Of a stretch of DNA of 64,000 nucleotides, positions 11,846 to 24,060 are shown in pieces. Source of the stretch: Piscicola geometra (lineage: Eukaryota; Annelida; Clitellata; Hirudinida; Piscicolidae); NCBI GenBank assembly GCA_943735955.1, contig OX030959.1:6854719-6918718 (forward strand), given 5' to 3'. Every line of letters starts with the position of its first letter. Within the stretch, counting starts at the first letter, position 1. The position numbers were made by a program, and so were the translations under genes. Below the pieces are notes generated by a model that did not search any database, was not told where the DNA came from, and was given only the letters and a program-made list of their open reading frames with translations.

Positions 11846-12691
11846 GATAGTAAAATGGTTTAAAAAAATTTATTGTTGATTTTGAATAAATTAATCATAA
11901 TCATAATTTAAATGTTTAAAAAAAGCAAAAATGCTTAACACCTTGAATGAGTTTGATGAAATAATGAATAAAAAAGTCTAATAAATTGAAATTAAATTGT
12001 TGATCATGTAATATATTTTCTTATGCATAAAACATTGAGTGGATATAATTTTGAAAAAGTTTTTACAATTCTACGAAGTGTGCGCCTAACGAATGAAGAA
12101 GCTACTTTGTAGATCATAAGCCTCTTAGAGTGGATCTTTAATTCCTCTCAAAGCTAGAAGTACAAACGTACTTAGCTTGATTACTTAACTTGCTTACTTT
12201 CATTACTGACTTACTTGATCTTATTCGCCAACTCGTTTGGTGATAATTATACGAAAATTAAAAGCCTTTTTTCTTTATGTTTATTAATAATTAAAAATTA
12301 AAATTTTATAATAAATATTTAATTATTCTATTTTATTATTCAACTTTTTTGTTGTTGAAATTATGACTTTCCTATATTCAGTCTAAATGAATTTTTCGAA
12401 GCCGAATTAAAAGTCACTTTCAGCAATGGTCTTCACGCATTCGTGGCTCCTCTGATTGCAATTTTTATTTCCATTTAAATTTTATTTTAAAAATTTAAAA
12501 TTAAAATCAAAAAAGCTAAAAAATATTTTTAAACTTTCTAATCCCAATTCTCAATTTCCATTTCAAATTGAAATTAAAGGCTTGAAACGACTGCAATAGT
12601 GCTTACCAGAACCGGCAGTTGGGCAATCGTGTGATCCGAGGCGTGGAGTGTCGCTTACGTGTAATGGTGACGAGTGTATACTCACTCACTG

Positions 12692-12827
12692 CTACTCGAC
12701 AATCAAGTCGGACTGATCATCATCATCAGAAGCATCATCATCGTCATCATCACCATCATCATCAGCATCATCATCGTCATCATCACCAGCATCATCATCA
12801 GCAGCAGCAGAATCATCATCATCATGA
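12692..12827 (-). CDS. Candidate alternative acidic exon of neurexin (stalk position, ends in stop)
   Basis: A good - strand acceptor (ATATTTTGTTCCAG) is followed by T, which completes the upstream AG, then an open frame SHDDDDSAAADDD, many Asp, and QSDLIVE then TAG. The sequence is a GAT repeat, so openness alone is weak evidence; the acceptor plus matching phase is the reason to list it. Like the 10573-10825 candidate it would end the protein before the membrane. A strong donor consensus (TTCTG|GTAAGCAC) sits further down, near 12606, but in another frame. Confidence 0.25.
12716..12826. repeat. (CAT)n/(CAG)n repeat
   Basis: CATCATCATC-type triplets with CAG and CGT interruptions on the + strand. 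Confidence 0.85.
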
Positions 12828-14532
12828 CTGGAACAAAATATTGCATTTACCATAGATACTTTGTATATTCTGTAATTTTGATTTTCGTTTGAATGTGTGT
12901 TCAGAAGGCAAAAGTGGCTCATTTTATGATTTGCATAAATTTAAATGCAAAAAGCATTAATGCTTTATAATTAAAATAAACTCAACATCTAAAATTTTGA
13001 AAAAGTTTTAATTTAAAGTGAAAATTATTCATTATTATGAGTTAATAAAGACCTTATACAATTTTCCAAGCAATAGTCATTTCTAAAACATTCAGTTTTC
13101 AAGAAAAGTTGAATAATCATCTTAAATGATTTAACTTATTTATTTATTTTTACAGAATTCCAATAAAAACTGATAATAAATAAACTTTTGTCTTAAGGAA
13201 AAAAAAAGATTTTTTTTTCAGAAATCGAGATAAGCAAATCGGCAGTTCGAAGAATATAAAATATTAGTTTAAACTAAAAACTGAAAATGTAAGAGAAATA
13301 GCAATGGAAAAATATGTTGTTTTTATAAGGAGGTATTCAACCACTTTTAATGAATTTAACAAATTTTTTTATTTCATATAGAAGTATTATTAAAAAGTTG
13401 ATGTAATGGCAGGTACCTGTCATCTGCGCACGACACCTTTGCATTTAAGATCTTGATTAGCCTGTTTATCTTTCTACTTGGAAAAAAAGTCACAAATTTG
13501 TGTGAATTATACAAGTTTTATTAAATTTTTTTCCCATTTCATAGCAAATAAATTTTATTTAAATTTGCAAAATTGTTTCGGTGTGACATTGTGACATTAA
13601 TTATTTCTTTTTTTATTCGAAATTATTTTTTAATTGGCAGCTGAAGAAATGGATAAGTAAAGTTTAGTATCATGCGATTTCTAATATATAAAAAAATCTT
13701 CTAAAAGGTATGGCTTATATTCTTAAAACAACAAGTCTTCTTTGACTCAAGCTTGAAATATTTATATAAAACTCATTTATTCTTATTTATTTATTTTTTA
13801 AATTCAAGTTTTAATGTGGGAAGATATTTATGAAACAAAAAAGAATTTTAAAAAATTTAATCTGAAATATCAACAATGGAAAAAAAATTAATTTTAGGAA
13901 AACAGAATACAAAGACGCGCTGAGGCGTCAATATACTTATTATAGAAATGCACAAGGCATGATGGATTGCTTGGAAAATACAAAATTGAAGTTTTTTCAA
14001 TTTCGAAAGTTTTAAAGTTGTTCAGAATATTCAAAAAGGATTACTAGTCGTGAGGAAGAGATACAATTAATAAATAAAAAAGCTTAATGTATTAGGTTAA
14101 ACATAAAATATTCATTCTATAATACTTGAAACTGATGTGCAACTAGTTCTGTGATCGCCAAATAAAAATAAGGTTCTAAAACTATACAATTCCTAAAGAC
14201 TGCATTGAGAAACTACGTGAATGTGATGGAATTGCTTGTTGAGAGTGCCAGAAGAAGCCCATGAATCAAATATCACCCACACATAAGGGATTTCTAGCCA
14301 AAGAAACGCTGAAATGGGCAAGCTAATGGATTGAAAACTAAGGATAAAACCTCTTTTGGTTTATGAATTAAATTGAATACATAAAAATAAATGTTAAAAT
14401 GAAACTTTATATTAAGTTTTAATCTTGTTTAATCAGAAAAAACTGACTTCAGGCGGTTTAAACTTGTTAATAGGTTGTTAAAAATAATTTATTTATTTAA
14501 TAATTTTAATAATTTAATAAATTATAATCTAC
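12828..14532 (-). other. Neurexin intron, no gene seen
   Basis: AT-rich. The only oddity is a perfect 10-bp palindrome CAGGTACCTG near 13410. Confidence 0.5.
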
Positions 14533-14647
14533 CTTGCGTATGCGTGCGTGTGGGTGGATGAGTCGAGATGGGTGTCCCCCTCGATGAAGGCCTGAGCATT
14601 TCCCTCGTTTGCCATGTTGAGGAGGAAGAGGTGGTTAAAGAACATGC
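14533..14647 (-). CDS. Neurexin exon: end of LNS6 domain
   Basis: Acceptor CATCCAG at the high end, donor CGCAAG|GTAGAT at the low end. It reads (G)[20 protein letters not shown] then [10 protein letters not shown], matching the neurexin LNS6 end (GLYYNGLKVLNMAAEN, IEGNLRLVG). It joins the 15086 exon with phase 1|2 and leaves AG for the next exon. The residues after THLDSS (THTHAYA) already belong to the variable stalk. The acceptor side is built from a CATC/GATG tandem repeat. Confidence 0.87.
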
Positions 14648-14648
14648 C

Positions 14649-14800
14649 TGGATGGATTGATGGATGAATAGGTGGATGGATGAATAGATGGATGGATAGG
14701 TGGATGGATGAATAGATGGATAGATAGGTGGATGTATGAATAGATGGATGGATGAATCGATAGATGGATGGATGAATAGATGGATGGATAAGTGGATGAG
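14649..14800. repeat. (GGAT)n/GGATGAATAGAT minisatellite
   Basis: Tandem GGATGGATGAATAGATGGAT-type copies of roughly 16-20 bp, starting at the intron side of the LNS6 exon boundary. The acceptor of that exon therefore lies within the repeat family. Confidence 0.9.
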
Positions 14801-15085
14801 GAAATGGATAAAAAGATAAATTAGTGGATGAGAGAATGCTCCATATATGAATAGGGTAACAAAATTTTGAATGTATAAATGAAAATAAGTGAAATGTTGA
14901 AATGATAGATCGTTGAAGAAAAATTGATGAATGGATTAATTGAAAAATGAAAAAACGAAAATCATATAGACGGAAGAAAAATAATTAAAGCTAAAGTTCA
15001 TATGAAACAAGATACTTGATTGAAAAAAATCTCAAATAACATATAAAAAAATTGACAAAATTAATGAAGACGAATACTAACAGAC

Positions 15086-15187
15086 CTGCCACGACGCCAT
15101 TGTATGACCTGATGAGCCGGCCAATCGGTGTCTTCTGGCTGCCCACCATGATGGTTGATTGGCTGTTGAAGGTCGCCAGTTGCCGTC
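15086..15187 (-). CDS. Neurexin exon: LNS6 core after splice site 4
   Basis: Bounded by CTAG acceptor and GGCAG|GTCTG donor, 102 nt. It reads (G)RQLATFNSQSTIMVGSQ then KTPIGRLIRSYNGVVAG. Vertebrate LNS6 reads GRQLTIFNSQATIIIGG, followed by FQGQLSGLYYNG. The upstream junction (PSG|RQL) falls exactly where canonical splice site 4 lies in neurexins, the site that tunes neuroligin, LRRTM and cerebellin binding. Confidence 0.88.
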
Positions 15188-15734
15188 CTAGCCAATGGAG
15201 TGTTAGATCAGAGTTGGTTATTACTTAATAAAGTTTGCAAAAATGAAAAAATGAATTATTCATGCACGCCAAACACTGAATATTTTATTTTAATTATAAA
15301 ATTGGAAAAACTTTTAAGTTTTATACAAAATACAAGAGATTTTTGAACGCAAATCTCAACCATTCCACACGAGTATGTTAGGCAAACACATAGATAATAC
15401 TAATACCAACAACGCGAGAAAGCTTCAAGGAAATGCTCTAAGTAAATAAAAACAAGTTCATCGTAAGCTGTCGTTAATGAAGCAAGAAGATCGTCAATCA
15501 AAGATTTTGGATTTTTGTCGCAAGAATCATGTGGAACATAGAATATAAAATGTAGTGTTCCAACACGTTGTTTGAGCCTATGACTAATTATGTGACATGG
15601 GTGTTACATGAGAAGACAAAACACGAATTAGTTGAAACAAAATAACAAAATTTATTTTTAAAAATATCCAAAAATAATATGACATACAATTCAAAAATAT
15701 ATATCGTTAAATTTAACGAAATATCTTAAAAGTC

Positions 15735-15945
15735 AATAATTCCCAACGCGGCGAACGATGAATCGGTGCATGAAAGGCGCATTGAGACAATAATGCGAGT
15801 GTGATGGCGAAAGAGGACGTAACACACGAGATATTGGCAATATAGCAGTAACGTGTCGACAAGCGCTGACCGCAATGACACTTATGAGCATTCGAAGATT
15901 GATTCTTTCGCCATTCCTCACCTACGCCACTACTCTATTTACTGG
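15735..15945. other. GC-richer unexplained block in the splice-site-4 intron
   Basis: About 210 bp with clearly higher GC than its surroundings and several CG dinucleotides. The - strand has a 62-codon open frame. No pair of splice sites of the required phase could be found for an SS4 cassette, so I leave it unassigned: either a cassette exon I cannot resolve or a small mobile-element remnant. Confidence 0.3.
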
Positions 15946-16010
15946 CTCGTCGCGAATCATTTCAAATTACTTTTAGTATAAAAAGTTTCTTTTCTTCTAT
16001 GGATTCTCAC

Positions 16011-16110
16011 CAGAGGGCGTTTTGAAGACGGGATTTCTGTTGTCGATTTGCATGGAAGAGTTGGCTCCGTTGCGATGGAAACGAACCACGTGGTAAGTGC
16101 CATCGTTTAT
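16011..16110 (-). CDS. Neurexin exon: LNS6 (NDGxYHVVRF motif)
   Basis: Acceptor TTTTCCTCCAG, donor CCTCTG|GTGAGAAT, 100 nt. It reads INDGTYHVVRFHRNGANSSM then QIDNRNPVFKTPS(G). The motif [20 protein letters not shown] is the most recognisable part of the neurexin LNS6 domain. It leaves one base (G) that joins GA of the next exon as Gly. Confidence 0.92.
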
Positions 16111-16427
16111 CTGGAGGAAAACAAAAGAAGAAAATGAATCAAACAAAAAAAGAAAAGAAATAAAACAATTTTTTAAAGAAGAAAATAAATCCCCGAAAAA
16201 ATTTAATAAAAAAAAATGTGAAAAGGAAAATGAAGTCGATGAGGACCTTAAATGGGGTTATTGAAAAGTACTAGAATTAGTTTGAAGGAAAAATTAATTT
16301 AAGTGTTTATAAAATTAAAGGAAAAAATAAAAACAATACATTTTGTTTTCAAAAATATTGTAATTTTTAATTGTGTATAAAGAATTGAAAAGTTGCATGT
16401 GAGATTGTTGCTGAGCCACAATACCAC

Positions 16428-16499
16428 CTTCGTGAATGCGTCTCCGATGGGATGGAAGCCTGAACCCAGGTTGTAGACTGCATAGACACTACCCCCTAC
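16428..16499 (-). CDS. Neurexin exon: LNS6 strands
   Basis: A 72-nt phase-0 exon with donor ACGAAG|GTGGTA. It reads VGGSVYAVYNLGSGFHPIGDAFTK and continues directly into INDGTYHVV. An alternative acceptor 4 nt downstream (16495) would break the frame, so 16499 is chosen as the start. Confidence 0.8.
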
Positions 16500-19400
16500 C
16501 TAGGAGGGTGTGGTTGCAGATTGTGGTTGCAGGGTGTGGTTTAGTTTGTGGTTGGGTGTTAGAATTGAGTAATTTCATTCAATGCTTGTGTTGAATGATG
16601 TGGTTAAATGATGGGGATGGATAGTACGGAAGGGTAGTGAAATTGAATAGTTGGGTTGTGTGCCTTGCTTTGAATGATATGTTTGTTGGTTTGGTTGATA
16701 GTCCATCAGGAATTTATTATTAAAAAAACACAGAAAATTAACGAATAAAAAGAACCACAAATGTGGCTCAATCAGCGGAATTGCATTTTTAGAAGTTGAA
16801 AATAATTGTTAAAAAATATTGAACTTTAAAATGAGATTTATCTTCGATAAATCAACATTCATTATTGAAAAGTCAAAGTATAAATTAAATTACATTCCAT
16901 GAAAATGACGTGAAGATGCTAGCTTGAATAATTGGTTTTTTATGTTAATGATGATTCGATAAATGTTGCGGTTTTTATTGATTAGTATGTTTGTTCTGGA
17001 ATGGATAAGCGTGTTGAAAAAGGTTTGGAAATAAGAAAAGAAACGGGTTTAAAATCTAGGAAGTAATGATTCTATTGATTAAAGTAAATAAAATTCAAAT
17101 TTTTTTTGAATTAGTGTTATTTTAAATACTTAAGTTTTATATATATTTTTAATCTGCCAAAGAGTTTTTATAAAATGGAAAGTGTTATACTCTAAATAAA
17201 TAGCTTATAAAAAAGAGTTTTGAAAAGTTTAGTTTCGTAAAATTTCAAACTAAACATTTATTTAAATATGAAAAAAAAAATTAGTACTAAATATTGTTAA
17301 AAACCCCTGAATACTAGCCACAAAATGAGTATGTGTATGAAAAAAACTTTCAAACCAACAAATTTAATAAGTAAAATTTTTTTAGTATAAAATAATCCTT
17401 GAAAAATATTTTTTAATTTTAATTAGAAAATTTAATAAAAAAAGAAAATGTAAATTCATAAAATAGAATTGAAGAACATAGAGAGAAAATACTGGAACGA
17501 GAGAACGCGGGAATAATTGAGTCCTGAAGCAAGAAAAAATTGACGATAGTGGAGCCTTTATAAGGAAAAAGAAAATAATAAATGAGTGGATAATAAAATG
17601 GAACAATTTTTACGAAAATAAATAAATAAAACAGTTCACAACTATAAACGAAATATAAATTAAAAATTAATTTTATTTTTGAATGAAGAAAGGGTAATTT
17701 AACAACGAGTAAATAACTAAGCATTTTTTTCAATTAAAAGCGAACACATTCTTTACTTGTGAAACTTCAAGCTAAATAAATGTCGAAAAAAACTATTAAT
17801 GAATACATATTTTAAAATGTGGATAAAAAACACTCCAACTTTAAAAAAAATAAGATTAAAGAAATAATTTTTTACTACTACTACTACTACTTCCACTACT
17901 ACTATCACTACAATAACCACTATAGAAAAGAATAATATTATTCGACCTATTTAACTGCTTCTACTTTTTCTGGAACTAGTATTTAGAATAATTAGACTAA
18001 AATAAGAATTAGAAAAAAATTCAAATAGTTTACAGAAATAATTTATTGAACAAGTTTCTTAAATTATTTTTCAAAAGCTTTTACTACTAACTTGCTTTCA
18101 ATAAGGTAATATTAACTTCCAAATAGGCACTACGAAGCCTTAGAAGAAAAAAATTAAAATTTCCAATAAAAAATTAGGCCTGGTAATAAAATTTTTCCAA
18201 ATCTTATTTATTGAAAATTAAAAAATTTAAAAAAATTAAGTATTTAAAATTCAACATATCTAAATTTCGTATCCAACAATCTCTTCCTTCTTAAGCTTTA
18301 TTTTTGCTCTGTTTAGGCCTCCAGCAGCTATAAAACTGAAATTAACTTAATTTCTTTTTAAAAAATTCATATCTTTAAACTTTTAAATTCTTTAAAAAAT
18401 TATCATTAAAAATTAAAAATAAGATTTTATTTAATTGAAAAGACACATTTTTTAAATTAAAAATATAATTCTTTAAAATAACAAATATGATTTTTTAAAA
18501 TTGAAATTATGATTTTTTCTAATTGAAATTATGATTTTTTCTAATTGAAATTATGATTTTTTCTAATTGAAAAGGATATTCACATTTAAAATATGATATG
18601 TTAAATTAAAAATAAAATATTTAAATTAAAAAGAATTTTTTAATAAACTTCATATTAAATATATATAATTTTAAAAATCTGAATACATTGTAAATAGAAC
18701 TTTTATTCGATAAAAAACAATAAACATCTTCGATTTTCGCAATGATTTTCGATTTCTTGCCCTCTGTGGCGCCTTGATCAATCACTTGAGCCTGAAATTT
18801 CAGAAGAACTTCAAGTCCAAATGCTGATGCTGCTATCCAGATAAACTTTTTTTTGATGAAACCATACAAGAATAAAGATAAGCCAATCAAGTTTTTTTTA
18901 AATGCAATTGACTTGTCGTAAAACCAAAGGAAATATGCAAAAAAAGATATTTAAAATGAAACGAAAATGAGAGGTTTTTAAAAATATTTTTCAGAGTTAT
19001 TTCGTTTGAATTGTCAGTTTAAAAAAAAAAGATTATTGTTATGAAACTTGAAATATCATAAAAACATTTTTATCCTTACTTTTTCATTATTTCGTTATAT
19101 CAAGCATCAGATCTTCATCTTAGTTCGTGGATAAAATACTAAAATTTAGAAAATAAATTTATACATGTTTTTTCAATTCAAGCAATGTATTTTCCAAAAT
19201 ACCATTTTATTTAGTATGTATTTACGATTATCTGTGATTACATCTTTCTTCATTTTTTTGTATCTGCGTGTGCAGCTTGTAAGTACATTTTTGCCAGCCT
19301 GATGGATTTGTAAACGAAATATTTTCCAATTTCTTTTTCTATTTGTAGCTTATAAAATTGAGTCGCTCATTTGGTTCTTTGCAGAATCATCTTACTTCCG

Positions 19401-21529
19401 GAAGATTAACTCAGAAAAAAGTCCTATTCGCAACGTAGAATTCGATGCATACTTTGAATACGATAAAAATATATCACATCTCACACACACAAAATTTTTA
19501 CAAAATATTTTTTATTTAAATATATTTTTAACATAAAAAAACATAACAATCAAGTTTTAATTTTAAATTTTGTTAAATTTTGTTTATTCTTTTTTCAAAA
19601 ACAAATTGTTATCCGAAATTTCTAATAACTTTATGCATTGAATCAGCTAGTGCGACTGAAATTTAAAAAAACATTTTGAAAATCATTTTCGACGTGATGG
19701 AGTAGATACTGTTTTGAAGTCTACTTGTTTCCTCAAATTGCGTTTCCAATTCGTATCAAACTATTATTTCCGATGTCGTTCCAATTCTCTTCTTTATGTC
19801 AATAGCGGCACCGATCTTTCGGTTTAATTTGAAAAAGATGTCAAGAAACCATTCAAATTCAAAACACGCTTTGAATTCCACACGGACTTTAGTAATAAAA
19901 AAAGAATTCAAGATTATTTTGAAAAAAATTTTAAACTCTAATTTGTTTCTCGAAGTCTTTGTTGAATCTATTTTGAATTTATCAGTGCAAGAATCGTAAA
20001 AGGTGCATTAGAGAAGCTTCTGGTATAGGAGTTTTAAAGACTAAAAAACTAAAAATGCTTTGAAATTAGTCAAGAACTCGTTTTCTTGCAAGTAACTAAA
20101 TGCGTAAAAGTGATGATAAAATACGCCGAAAAAATTTAAAGGCAAAGTAAAATAAAAGTAAAGTCTTTTATATATGACCCGACATTTCTTCAAATTGACT
20201 TTCGGTCGACTTCCCTAGAACAATTTATAGTTTTCTTCACGACCGAAAGAAAACTAAGATAATGTATTAGAATCGTAAGTGTGTAGCTCAAACAAGACAT
20301 TCATATTGATCGTTAGTCCTGAGACTTTCTCATTAGGATACCCGTTTAATTTATGAGGCCATTACTAAATTCGATAAAATCTTTCATTCAAAAAGGTTTC
20401 CCTGAACAAAAGACCGTTAAAACGATGGCTCATATGTAAAAAGTTTTTTTGATTAACGTTACAGTCCTCATCACAAATAAAACTTATTATTCAAAAACTA
20501 TCAAAGAGGTTTCAATTATTATAGGCAATTCAATTTACATCATCATTCGATCAGGGTAGAGTGGTGAGCTTGGTTGTGAAGCCATATTAACTTTACTTGA
20601 AAGTATTGTGGATTTTCAAAATAATTTTCTTTTTAATTGAAAAAGGGTTTCAAAAAATTATTCAAAAAAGTTGTTAGTGGTATTTTATGGACTTAAGAAA
20701 AACTTTTACATTTTTCTGCGTGAAACAATTTTTTGGAAATAAAAATTTCTAGGTTCTGGTTAGGTTTGTTAAGGCAATTGATCACTCGGAAAGCTCTTCG
20801 TATCGAATCGCCTGCAGTAAAACGCCTTGGAGACGAATGAAGTGGGACCGAGGACCGATCCAGAATTTATAAAAAGAAGAATTATTATAAAAACTAAACG
20901 CTGCAATCGGTGGGAATTTTATTGATAAAGAAAGGGATTATTTAGAAAGAAAGAGAAAAAATAATAATTAATTGTATATAAAAAATCAATCTTTTCAACT
21001 TCAAAAGAAATTTCAATAAAACTAAAATTTAAAATAAAATTGACCCCTTTAATCATTTGAATTTCAAAACTGATTTCCTATTAGTTTTGTCAAACGCTTT
21101 CTTCTAGAAATGAGAAAAAGTGCCCTTTTTGGCTTTTCAATTCAACTCTCTTTGTTTTTTACCAAAACATTTTGAAATTGAAAATTCATAACGATTTTGT
21201 CTTTAAAAATTACCAATGTCTTTGAAATCTCATAGGATTAATGGTTGTTGAGAAATGTCTCAGCTCCTTCGTTTTCTTCCATGTTTCCTTCACTCATTCA
21301 TCGTCCGGCCTCCAATTGATAACATCTACCCGTTGAGTCTTTCGATTATATTTTATTCTTTCCACTTACCATTAAAACCATATCATAATTGATCAAGCCA
21401 CAAGATAACACATTTTCTATTTATTTGTATCTTCATTATATTTTTATCGTTTCCCTAAACCTTTCATCACCCACCCACTCATTCCTCTCCCTTATAACCC
21501 TCATTCTTCCCCTCCTCCATCCAACTCAC
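16500..21529 (-). other. Large neurexin intron, no gene seen
   Basis: AT-rich DNA with an ACT/ACC triplet patch (~17876-17925) and a 22-bp tandem repeat (18500-18570). Several long AT-rich frames on the - strand (17.4-17.7 kb, 18.6-18.9 kb) match nothing I recognise. Confidence 0.5.
18500..18570. repeat. 22-bp tandem repeat, three perfect copies
   Basis: Unit ATTGAAATTATGATTTTTTC plus TA, copies at 18500, 18522 and 18544, then a partial copy. Confidence 0.95.
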
Positions 21530-21690
21530 CAGTTTGAACTCCAGAAAGTCGTTGGTGGTGGCGGAAGAAACGTGCAGGATGCTTGCATCAGACTGCGTCG
21601 TCACCATGCCAAACACCACCGTATCTTGCGACGTCGTCCCACCACCCAGGTTCACTCCCACCAGACCTCCATCGGGCCCGAACCGGTAAG
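21530..21690 (-). CDS. Neurexin exon: start of LNS6 domain
   Basis: A 161-nt exon, donor AAACTG|GTGAGTTG, acceptor GACTCGATAG. It reads (x)YRFGPDGGLVGVNLGGGTT, then VVFGMVTTQSDASILHV, then NDFLEFKL. It aligns with the vertebrate LNS6 start (TTYIFSKGGGQITY, LAIGFSTVQKEAVLVRV, GDYLELHIHQG). The two leading bases CT need one base from upstream; the G left by the EGF exon gives Ala. Confidence 0.87.
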
Positions 21691-23408
21691 CTATCGAGTC
21701 TGCTCAGTAGGTTGTATGTGTTTTGACTGTTTGTGATTATTTATAATAAAACAGCGACAATGTGTATTTAAAAAAATATAGTTTAATATGTGTGGCATAT
21801 TTGATGATTGTGTTTGTGCATGTTTGTGTGTTTATTTTAGTGAAGGCGACTAAGAGAATGTGCTGGAATGATGGGAAGATTGATTGCGAATTTGGCCTGA
21901 GGCGGTAAGGGTAGTGGAAAAGTGTCTAAAAGTGTCTAAAAGTGCTAGTAAGTTGATAAATGAAAGACTTAAATTTTTAATAAATAACCAATAAATCTTA
22001 TCCGAGTCATTAATAAATCATTACTAAATTATTAATAATGGTGGCGGGTTGTCAATCCTTGATAAATGGTTACAGCACGCGTCGATGCAGTGATGAATGA
22101 GACGGCGAGAGGTTTATTGAGATCTCGAAACAGCCATGTAAACTAGGAACTTTCATGCCATAAATGGTCTTTATGACATGAATGGTGTTTTACATTGTTT
22201 CAAAGTAAAGTTGGAAAATAGTTATCTGTTACATCAATTCGATCCTTTGATAATTTTAATCAATTCAATGAGCTGATCGACTGAAGACCTGACGTAATAA
22301 GCTACCAAGTGGGACGTCATCATATTGAAACGCGCTTCAAATGATTTATTTTCCTATTTGACAAAGTGGTTATAAGACTTGAGTTCGCAAAGAAAAAGAT
22401 TTTTACAAATAGGATCAAAGGTTCGAAGAGGCAATGTGAAAGGTTTTAACTCTAATTAAAACGCTATAAATGTTTTTTAGTTCAGTTTAAATGTTAAGTA
22501 ATTTTATTTATTGCTCAAATTTAGTTCACATTTTCTTAAATAAAAATTAAAATATAATTTCATAAGCATACAATTTTAAATAGTCGTTTTATTTATTATT
22601 TTACAAATGTATTTTTAATGTGTTTAAACTTACCTGTTGTTATTTCTTCTAATATGTTTGTTTCAGATTCCTAAATTGTTTTTTGTAAACAATTTACATT
22701 TTTTTCTGAAAACGCAAGAAACATCAATCTACACATGTATTGCATATTCACAAGACCAAAGGTTTTAGATGTATGGAGAGACATCGATTTATGATGTAGG
22801 AAAATGAGATAAGAGTCAAAACAAAAAAAGCGGTAAAAAACAGAAATTGAAAAAACTAATTGAAAGTTAGAGAATAAAATTATCTTTCAAACTCAAAAAC
22901 TTGGACGTTTCAAATAAAATAAAATAAAATAAAATATATTTTTGTAAACGAAAACTTTAAAAAATCCCTTAAAAAATAAAAAAGACCCAAAATTATTATA
23001 AAAACCCATAAAATAGATAAAAATACAAAAAGGCATAATCTGTCAAAACGCGTGGATTTATGGAGAAGCTGATGAAGGTGCAGATAGCAACAATTAGAAG
23101 TCTCTAGCACTTGTTGTCGTACTTATGCTCCTAACTGGAAACTCAGTTTTTATCTAATGTTTTTCTTTTCTTAAATGGTTTTTATTAATCTTTAATTCGA
23201 AAGATATTTTTGAATTTTTTTACACGTCACGAAGTATTGGCATAACAACAGCCCTAAAACCCCGGAAACAGTTTGCAAAATTACCGAAAAGCGGTTAATG
23301 AGACGCACACTCTTTTAAGCTCATTAAACAGGCGAACATAATCGTTTCAGTGCAACCTTGCCTACCCGTTAAGCATGTCCTTCCTTCCATCTGGAGGCAC
23401 TTACTCAC

Positions 23409-23440
23409 CTCTGTGACACTCGCAGATGGAACGCTCAAGG
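23409..23440 (-). CDS. Candidate neurexin micro-exon (32 nt)
   Basis: It has a near-ideal donor (CAGAG|GTGAGTAAG) but a weak acceptor (GATAACATTAG). In the only open frame it reads LERSICECHR. Its length (1+30+1) is compatible with neighbours only if the 16-nt micro-exon at 24045-24060 is included too. Cys-x-Cys-His-Arg is EGF-like in flavour. Confidence 0.3.
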
Positions 23441-24044
23441 CTAATGTTATCAGTTGTTATGAAGCATGTTAAATATTTATAATAGGTTTTTATATATTTA
23501 AATATAAAGTATTCAAAGAATCTTTGGCTTTAAAATATAAACTTTTTTAAACATTGTTTTCATTATTTCTGTTCTTTAAATAAATTTTAACTCGATTTAT
23601 TGAGTCGACTAAGAACATTTAATTTTCTGTGCATTTATATCGATACTCTTGCCACTCGTAACAATGCCACATAAAACACTAGTATTCATCTTTTTTTGGC
23701 TTCATAAATTATACATAGTAATTTATAACCACGTCTAAAAACACAATAAAAAATACTTCTGTCCTTATAAATTAATGACATGCATATTTGATAAAAGGTA
23801 GTGCGAAATAAAAATCTAAAACCACTCAGAAGCCACTGGAAATACATTGCGAGTAAAGGAAATGAAGCTAACGGCTTACAACGGTTTGACAATTTTAATG
23901 AAAAAAAGTTATTTATACACTTAAAAATCATCTTTATTTTTTTCAATAAAAACTTATTTAAATTCTGAACAGTTTTTTCGCTATTAAAATCACATTTGTT
24001 ATCAACTTTAAATGATTTTGAAATAGATAAATTAAAGTACTTAC

Positions 24045-24060
24045 ATGAAGCAAAAGTCTG
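24045..24060 (-). CDS. Candidate neurexin micro-exon (16 nt)
   Basis: A strong acceptor (GTTTTTTCTTTCAATTCAG) and a strong donor (TTCAT|GTAAGTAC) lie 16 nt apart on the - strand. With the upstream G it reads ADFCF plus AT. Alone it would shift the frame. With the 32-nt candidate (48 nt in total) the frame is restored. Confidence 0.35.

Noticed and set aside
17382..17733. Overlapping Phe/Leu/Ile-rich frames on the - strand
   Set aside because: Typical of AT-rich, A-biased DNA; no homology or gene context.
18621..18890. 89-codon - strand frame with one more complex stretch (ASAFGLEVLLKFQAQVIDQG)
   Set aside because: Does not resemble neurexin and lacks phase-compatible splice sites; probably chance.
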